Source: Clostridiales bacterium (GTDB taxonomy: Bacteria; Bacillota; Clostridia; Christensenellales; Aristaeellaceae). From it: a DNA stretch of 57,269 nucleotides. The translations under genes and the position numbers were made by a program. This document shows, piece by piece, positions 52,196 to 57,269 of this stretch (the first letter of the stretch is position 1; the number at the start of each line of letters is the position of its first letter). The stretch covers positions 1 through 57,269 of the forward strand of contig JAAYLK010000046.1 in the NCBI GenBank assembly GCA_012521895.1, read 5' to 3'. Under the pieces are notes generated by a model, which was not told the origin of the DNA, searched no databases, and saw only the letters and a list, made by a program, of their open reading frames with translations.

Positions 52196-52818
52196 GATGC
52201 GTAGACCTCCTGGATGGCCATGACGGCGTCCTTGGTGAGCAGAAGCTTGTCCGCGCGCAGGATGTCATAGACGTTGATGTTGTTGGCAGAGGTGCCGGAG
52301 AACGCGGGCAGGTTGCGCCCGGCGCGCTGCACCATCTCATCGCGCTGGTCCATGATCAGCAGGACGGACTTGTTGACGCCCAGGTCGCTTAGGACCTTGG
52401 CCATCACGCGGGTCTTGGCCTCTTTCAGGCTGAGGCTGTCCACAACGATGAGGTTGCCGGCAGCCAGCTTGGCAGAGAGCGCGGAGCGCATGGCCAGGCG
52501 GCGCACCTTGCGCGGCACCTTGACCACGTAATCACGCGGCTGGGGGGCGAAGACCACGCCGCCGTGACGGAACTGGGGCGCGCGGTTTGAGTGGTGGCGG
52601 GCACGGCCGGTGCCCTTTTGGCGGTAGATCTTGCGTCCGCCGCCGCGCACCATGCCGCGGGTCAGGGCGGACTGGGTGCCCTGGCGTTTGGCGGCCAGGA
52701 TGGAGCGAACCACCAGGTGCATGGCAGCCACGTTGGGCTTGATGCCAAAGACTTCTTCATTCAGGCTCAGTTCGCCTGCTGACTTGCCCTGCATCGTCAA
52801 TACGGGAATTGTCGGCAT
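52192..52818 (-). CDS. rplD: 50S ribosomal protein L4
   Basis: A 208-residue L4, whose extended loop lines the tunnel ([22 protein letters not shown]). In several bacteria L4 represses the S10 operon by binding its leader, so the structured leader before rpsJ may be its target. Overlaps rplW. Confidence 0.98.
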   Translation of the reverse strand: MPTIPVLTMQGKSAGELSLNEEVFGIKPNVAAMHLVVRSILAAKRQGTQSALTRGMVRGGGRKIYRQKGTGRARHHSNRAPQFRHGGVVFAPQPRDYVVKVPRKVRRLAMRSALSAKLAAGNLIVVDSLSLKEAKTRVMAKVLSDLGVNKSVLLIMDQRDEMVQRAGRNLPAFSGTSANNINVYDILRADKLLLTKDAVMAIQEVYAS

Positions 52819-52835
52819 TATACTCTCCTCCTACC

Positions 52836-53477
52836 TTAGGCCTTGAGCGCGTCGCGCACAATCAGCAGGCCCTTCTTGGGACCGGGCACGGCGCCCTTGA
52901 TGAGCAACAGGTTGCGCTCGGCATCCACACCGACCACTTCCAGGTTCTGAACCGTGACGCGCTCGACACCGTAGTGGCCGGACATCTTCTTGTTCTTGAA
53001 CACCTTGGAGGGGGTGGAGTTGGCAGCCATGGCGCCAACGCCGCGGTGGTACTTGGAGCCGTGGGTCATGGGGCCGCGGGATTGGTTCCAGCGGTAGATG
53101 ACGCCGGTGAAGCCATGGCCCTTGCTGGTGCCGGTGACGTCCACTTTCTCGCCTTCTGCGAACTGGGCGACGGACAGGGTCTGGCCCACTTCGTAGCTGC
53201 TGATGTCATCCAGGCGGAATTCGCGCAGGAAACGCGCGGGGGCGACGCCGGCTTTCTTGAAGTGGCCGGCCTGTGGCTTGTTCACCAATTTCTTGGCGCG
53301 GTTCTCGGCGTACTCGTCAAAGCTCAGCTGGAGGGCCTGGTAGCCGTCCTTTTGCTCTGTCTTCTTCTGCACGATTGTGCAAGGACCTGCCTGCACCACG
53401 GTTACGGGCACCAGGCGCCCGTCGGGCAGGAACTGCTGGGTCATGCCCAGTTTTCTGCCTAAAATTGCTTTTTTCAT
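52836..53477 (-). CDS. rplC: 50S ribosomal protein L3
   Basis: A 213-residue L3, an early assembly protein whose loop approaches the peptidyl transferase centre. [19 protein letters not shown] and [16 protein letters not shown] are the family markers. Confidence 0.98.
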   Translation of the reverse strand: MKKAILGRKLGMTQQFLPDGRLVPVTVVQAGPCTIVQKKTEQKDGYQALQLSFDEYAENRAKKLVNKPQAGHFKKAGVAPARFLREFRLDDISSYEVGQTLSVAQFAEGEKVDVTGTSKGHGFTGVIYRWNQSRGPMTHGSKYHRGVGAMAANSTPSKVFKNKKMSGHYGVERVTVQNLEVVGVDAERNLLLIKGAVPGPKKGLLIVRDALKA

Positions 53478-53494
53478 CTGGCTTGCCTCCTGCC

Positions 53495-53803
53495 TTAGAG
53501 TTTGATTTCGATCTCGACGCCGGCGGGAAGATCAAGCTTCATCATGGCGTCCACCGTACGGGAAGTGGGGTTGTGGATATCGATCAGGCGCTTGTGGGTT
53601 CTGCGTTCAAACTGCTCGCGGGAGTCCTTGTACTTGTGCGGCGCGCGCAGGATGGTGACGATTTCCTTTTCCGTGGGCAGCGGGACCGGGCCTGAGACCC
53701 GGGCGCCGGTGCGCTTTGCGGTGTCCACAATGCGCTCGGATGACTGGTCGATCAGGTGGTGCTCATACGCCTTGAGCTTGATGCGGATTTTCTGGCTGGC
53801 CAT
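53495..53803 (-). CDS. rpsJ: 30S ribosomal protein S10
   Basis: A 102-residue S10, also a NusG and antitermination partner as Nus[21 protein letters not shown] and [29 protein letters not shown] are diagnostic. It is the first gene of the operon, behind AAGGAGGA. Confidence 0.99.
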   Translation of the reverse strand: MASQKIRIKLKAYEHHLIDQSSERIVDTAKRTGARVSGPVPLPTEKEIVTILRAPHKYKDSREQFERRTHKRLIDIHNPTSRTVDAMMKLDLPAGVEIEIKL

Positions 53804-53999
53804 TCATTTTCCTCCTTATTAGTTCGCACTCATTGCAGGCTGTGCCTGCCGCCGGGTCGCATCCGGCCTGTGAGTCCGTCGCCCGATTGTCGGGCATGGT
53901 CCGCGGTAATGACCCGCCCTGGCCGGGGCGGCAACCTATCGCTTCATCCCAAAAAACAGACAGCAGTGCTATGATACACAGGCACCGGGGAAAAAGCAA
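53804..53999 (-). promoter_or_regulatory. Promoter and structured leader of the S10 operon
   Basis: On the minus strand TTGCTT (53999-53994) and TATCAT (53976-53971) are 17 bp apart. The leader of about 160 bases holds several hairpins: GCCCGA caa TCGGGC, a GCCGG/CCGGC stem, and GCAGGC aca GCCTGC just before the rpsJ Shine-Dalgarno. No T tract follows them. Such a leader could bind L4 or another operon product. From 54000 to 54225 no gene or regulatory signal is apparent. Confidence 0.6.
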
Positions 54000-54225
54000 G
54001 CATTTTTTACTTTTTTTTTGACATTTTTCTGCAAAGGCATTTTGCCCTTCCCTTGGTTTTCATGATGAATCCATGCCCTTGAGGCGCTGTCCCTTGTCCG
54101 TCCTTCCGGGTGTATCATATTTACTTGTCACGCTCGATTTTAAGTCAGCACAAAAGAAAAACTGTATCTTCTGGCATAAAAATCACACCATCCTGTGGTC
54201 AGGGCGGCAAAAGAACACAAGATGT

Positions 54226-54430
54226 CCTCCTCCCCCGCGCCGCGGTCCTTCTGCACTACCTGGGCGATATTTCCGGTGGCAGTTCCCTCCTCCCCGCGCC
54301 GCGGTCCTTCTGCACTACCTGGGCGACAGTTCCGGTGGCAGTTCCCTCCTCCCCCGCGCCGCGGCCCTTTTAAGAGCAGGGACAAGACTTTCGTCAAAGA
54401 TCTTTCCTCCTCCCCCGCGCCGCGTCCTTC
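54226..54430. repeat. Four copies of a 26-bp GC-rich direct repeat
   Basis: CCTCCTCCCCCGCGCCGCGG followed by TCCTTC starts at 54226, 54286, 54345 and 54406, at a period of 59-61 bp. The segments after copies 1 and 2 are nearly identical, while those after copies 3 and 4 are different. Read on the minus strand the unit is a GGGGGAGGAGG-rich sequence. No cas genes are near and the spacers repeat, so it is not treated as a CRISPR. Confidence 0.7.
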
Positions 54431-54516
54431 TATATAGAAGAAACATTTTCATCACGTCACGAATGGAGCGCTCCTGGGCCGTGGAAGGTCTTTTCCTTGT
54501 ATCTGCCACGCGGGCA

Positions 54517-54545
54517 TTGACCCGGGGTGCCGGCGATGGGACAAT
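54517..54545 (+). promoter_or_regulatory. Promoter candidate of the gamma-glutamyltransferase gene
   Basis: TTGACC (54517-54522) and GACAAT (54540-54545) are 17 bp apart. Confidence 0.5.
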
Positions 54546-54602
54546 CATATGGAAGCACATCGTACTGGTCTACGGAATATGACAAAAGAAAAGGAGATCA
54601 CC

Positions 54603-56228
54603 ATGAACAGTCTGCCCTTTGACCCTAACCATCTCCCCTATCCTTCCAGGCGTTATCCCATCACCGCCAGGCAGGGCATGGTGAACGCCTCCCAACCGCA
54701 GGCGGCTGCCGCCGGGCTGTCCGCCCTGCGAAAAGGCGGCAACGCGGTGGACGCGGCGATTGCCGCGGCGACCACGCTGACGGTGGTGGAGCCCACCGCC
54801 AACGGCATCGGCAGCGACGCTTTCGCCCTGGTGTGGATGGAGAAGGAGAAGAAACTGTATGGGCTGAACGCCAGCGGCTGGGCGCCCAAGGCGCTGAACG
54901 CGGACAAAACGCGGGAATTGAGCGGCCAGGATACCATGCCAAAGATGGGCTGGCTGCCCACGATGGTGCCCGGCGCGCCGTCGGGCTGGGCGATGCTGTC
55001 GGAACGCTTTGGCAGGCTGAGCCTGGAGGACAGCATGGCGAGCGCCATCCACTACGCCCGGGAAGGCTACCCCGTGTCCCCGGTACTGGCGGACATGTGG
55101 CGGCGCTCCGCCAGGCGATACAAAGAATATCATGGTCAGCCCGCCTTCCAGGGCTGGATGGACACCTTTTTGTTTGAGGGCAGGGCGCCGCAGGTGGGCG
55201 AGATGGTGCGTTTGCCTGACCACGCCAGAACGCTGGAAATAATCGCCAAGACCAAGGCCCGCGCCTTTTATGACGGTGAATTGACCGATCACATCCTGCG
55301 CGACAGCAGGGCGTTTGGCGGCGTGTATGAGCGCGCCGATTTTTCGGAATACAAGGCGGAGTGGGTGGAGCCCATCTCAATAGATTACCGGGGCTATACG
55401 GTGTGCGAGATCCCGCCCAACGGGCAGGGCATCACCGCGCTGATGGCGCTGAACATCCTGAAAAACTTTGATTTCACAAGCATGGATGATGAACTGGACA
55501 TCCACCGGCAGTTTGAGGCGATGAAGCTGGCCTTTGCCGACAGCAAGCACTTTGTGACCGACCCCAGGGACATGAAGGTATCAACGGAAACCTTGTTGAA
55601 TAAAGCCTATGGCAAGCAACGCGCGGCGCTGATTGCGGAGCATGCCTTGCGGCATGAACACGGCCAGCCCAACGGCGCGGGCACGGTCTACCTGTGCACG
55701 GCGGATGGGGAGGGCAACATGGTGTCCTACATCCAGAGCAACTACATGGGCTTTGGCTCAGGCATCGTGGTACGCGGCACCGGCATCGCCCTGCAAAACC
55801 GGGGCGCGGATTTTTCACTGAATCCCAATGACGCCAACTGCGCCGCCCCGCGCAAAAAGTCCTATCACACCATCATCCCCGGTTTTTTGATGAAGGATGG
55901 GAAGGCCATCGGCCCCTTTGGGGTGATGGGCGGCTACATGCAACCCCAGGGGCATGTGCAGGTGGTGATGAACCTGTTGGATTATCATTTGAACCCCCAG
56001 CAGGCGTTGGACGCCCCGCGCTGGCAGTGGATGAAGGACAGGCAGTTCACGGTGGAGCAAGGAATCTCCCCCATGCTGATTGAGCAATTGAAAAACCGCG
56101 GCCATGAGGTGGAAGCGCTGGCAGACAGCACGAGCTTTGGCCGCGGGCAGATGATTTGGAAAATGGACAATGGCGTGCTGATGGGCGGCACCGAAGGCCG
56201 CACCGACAGCAGCATCGCGTGTTATTGA
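54603..56228 (+). CDS. Gamma-glutamyltransferase family protein
   Basis: A 541-residue Ntn-hydrolase that should self-cleave into large and small subunits. The autocatalytic Thr is T361 in GAGTVYLCTADGEGNMVSYIQ; the usual TTH is TVY here. NASQPQAAAAGLSALRKGGNAVDAAIAAA at the N terminus and the GVMGGYMQPQGHVQ segment near the C terminus are typical. There is no signal peptide, unlike classical periplasmic Ggt, so it resembles the cytosolic YwrD-type group. Substrate (glutathione or other gamma-glutamyl amides) is not settled. ATG 54603 is set by AAAGGAG. It ends overlapping the transporter gene by seven bases, tail to tail. Confidence 0.88.
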   Translation: MNSLPFDPNHLPYPSRRYPITARQGMVNASQPQAAAAGLSALRKGGNAVDAAIAAATTLTVVEPTANGIGSDAFALVWMEKEKKLYGLNASGWAPKALNADKTRELSGQDTMPKMGWLPTMVPGAPSGWAMLSERFGRLSLEDSMASAIHYAREGYPVSPVLADMWRRSARRYKEYHGQPAFQGWMDTFLFEGRAPQVGEMVRLPDHARTLEIIAKTKARAFYDGELTDHILRDSRAFGGVYERADFSEYKAEWVEPISIDYRGYTVCEIPPNGQGITALMALNILKNFDFTSMDDELDIHRQFEAMKLAFADSKHFVTDPRDMKVSTETLLNKAYGKQRAALIAEHALRHEHGQPNGAGTVYLCTADGEGNMVSYIQSNYMGFGSGIVVRGTGIALQNRGADFSLNPNDANCAAPRKKSYHTIIPGFLMKDGKAIGPFGVMGGYMQPQGHVQVVMNLLDYHLNPQQALDAPRWQWMKDRQFTVEQGISPMLIEQLKNRGHEVEALADSTSFGRGQMIWKMDNGVLMGGTEGRTDSSIACY

Positions 56229-57109
56229 GCTTGGTTTAAAGACAAGGTGTCTTTGATGAGCAGCCAGGTGCCCAGCAGCATCAGCAGCAGGGCGGGCAGA
56301 TAAAGCGAAGAGAGCGGTTCCCTTAACACGGCATAGGACAGCAGCGCGCCCACAAACGGCGCGATGGCGTAGTAAGCGCTGGTCTTGGCCGCGCCCAGGT
56401 CTTTTTGCGCGCGGATGTAAAAGAAGATGCTAAGGCCAAAGGCCACAAAACCCAGCAGCAGGGTGGGCAGGGCCGATGTGAGAGATGGCAAGTGTTCCCC
56501 GCTCATCAAGGCCACCAGCATGGCGCCCAGGCCGGAGAAAATACCCTTGATGGTGACAATCTGGTAGGTGTTTTTGTCCGACAGCCGGCGGGTGCAGTTG
56601 TTTTCCAGCCCCCAGCAGGCGGCCGCCAGCAGCACCAGCAGGGCGCCGGGCGAGAAACGCAAGGCGCCAGCGCCTTCAAAGGACAGCAACAGGCTGGACA
56701 AGGTGATGAGGAGGATGGCAAGCCACAGCCGGCGCGAGATGAGTTCCTTGAACAAGAGCAGGGCGATGAGCGAGGTGGCCACAATCTCAAAGTTGTTCAG
56801 CAAGGAGGCTGTCGCGGACGGTGTACTTTTCAGCCCCAGCATCAGCAGGATGGGCGCCAGGATGTCCAGGGCAACCATGCCCAGCACATAAGGCAGGTCC
56901 TTCCTGTCCAGTTTTTCTGATACCGGCTCCCGCTTTTTTCGCATGAAATACAGCAAGCCCACGCCGATGCCCGCGCCGAGGTAGAGCATGGATGCCATCA
57001 TGGCAGGTTGAACTGATTGCAATAATATTCTTGAGAATGGAATGCTCAAAGCATAAAAAACAGCTGCCAGAACAGCTAAAAAGGCAGGCAATAAATTATG
57101 CTTGTTCAC
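56222..57109 (-). CDS. EamA/DMT family transporter
   Basis: A 295-residue membrane protein with ten predicted helices in two repeats of five, each ending in the EamA signature (LLNNFEIVATSLIALLLFKE and YYAIAPFVGALLSYAVLREPL). The family exports amino acids, nucleotide sugars or other metabolites; the substrate is unknown. ATG 57109 is the first start with a plausible upstream region. Its neighbour is a gamma-glutamyltransferase on the other strand. Confidence 0.88.
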   Translation of the reverse strand: MNKHNLLPAFLAVLAAVFYALSIPFSRILLQSVQPAMMASMLYLGAGIGVGLLYFMRKKREPVSEKLDRKDLPYVLGMVALDILAPILLMLGLKSTPSATASLLNNFEIVATSLIALLLFKELISRRLWLAILLITLSSLLLSFEGAGALRFSPGALLVLLAAACWGLENNCTRRLSDKNTYQIVTIKGIFSGLGAMLVALMSGEHLPSLTSALPTLLLGFVAFGLSIFFYIRAQKDLGAAKTSAYYAIAPFVGALLSYAVLREPLSSLYLPALLLMLLGTWLLIKDTLSLNQAQ

Positions 57110-57269
57110 TCGTTTGCTCCTGAAACAACCCTACTAAAGTTCTTAGATAGTGTCTACACGAGTTATGCAAGGACTCCTGCCCAAATGGCGATACATCGAA
57201 CTTGAATTGCAGCAATGAACCCGTCGCTGGTTTTCGCGTACCTGGTTGCAACCCCGCGCCATCGCTTGA
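57110..57269. other. Right-edge stretch without a recognised gene
   Basis: About 160 bases upstream of the transporter gene, without a clear protein, terminator or strong promoter. Confidence 0.5.

Noticed and set aside
54226-54430. CRISPR-like spacing (26-bp repeats, 34-35-bp spacers)
   Set aside because: Two spacers are almost identical, the repeat is GC-only without typical end sequence, there are only four units and no cas gene is present.

Overview
The window reads as a GC-rich chromosome segment of a Gram-positive anaerobe, most likely class Clostridia of the Bacillota. The support is the S10-spc-alpha ribosomal gene order, the zinc forms of S14, S4 and L36, a KOW protein between map and infA, a serS T-box, DUF1292 and DUF1846 genes, GTP-type PEP carboxykinase, a dockerin-like secreted protein and many strong AGGAGG ribosome binding sites. 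I cannot name the genus. The only translation and RNA genes seen are protein genes and cis-regulatory RNAs; no tRNA, rRNA, transposase or phage gene was recognised.

Positions 1-8800 hold a DIP1984-family gene, then a heterodimeric ABC exporter (two half transporters plus a GNAT acetyltransferase) behind a leader peptide and a clear transcription attenuator, then a secreted dockerin-like protein, a DJ-1/PfpI protein and a secreted SH3-repeat protein. Positions 8840-15760 are housekeeping: T-box and serS, a TM1586-type nitroreductase, rarA, a YbaK-type editing protein, a YfbR-type nucleotidase, yhbY and obg. Three copies of a dispersed intergenic element (GGACGA-rich head, variable hairpin, AAAAGACTTTAA-like tail) sit between these genes.

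Positions 15860-28480 contain a minus-strand operon (DUF1292, uvrC and two uncharacterised secreted proteins) and several exported proteins of unclear role: an HExxH protein, a tandem FMN-binding protein with an extra C-terminal domain, and a large protein with no recognised domain. AAC(3)-family and DUF1846 genes lie among them. Positions 28480-37700 hold a PHP phosphoesterase, an ECF sigma/anti-sigma pair, an aminotransferase divergent from pckG, and a minus-strand operon of a nadD-yqeK fusion, rsfS, a Cys-less ArsC/Spx-like protein and a membrane-anchored coiled-coil protein.

Positions 38085-53999 are one long minus-strand translation operon, from a promoter and structured leader before rpsJ down to rplQ and an intrinsic terminator: rpsJ rplC rplD rplW rplB rpsS rplV rpsC rplP rpmC rpsQ rplN rplX rplE rpsN rpsH rplF rplR rpsE rpmD rplO secY adk map KOW infA rpmJ rpsM rpsK rpsD rpoA rplQ. 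The usual rpsL-rpsG-fusA-tuf block does not precede it; instead there is a GC-rich tandem repeat, a cytosolic gamma-glutamyltransferase and an EamA-type transporter.

The most interesting signals are the leader peptide/attenuator of the ABC exporter, the dispersed intergenic element, the tandem repeat near 54.3 kb, the NadD-YqeK fusion and the ArsC-like protein that has lost its catalytic cysteine. All start sites given here were chosen from Shine-Dalgarno spacing and family length.
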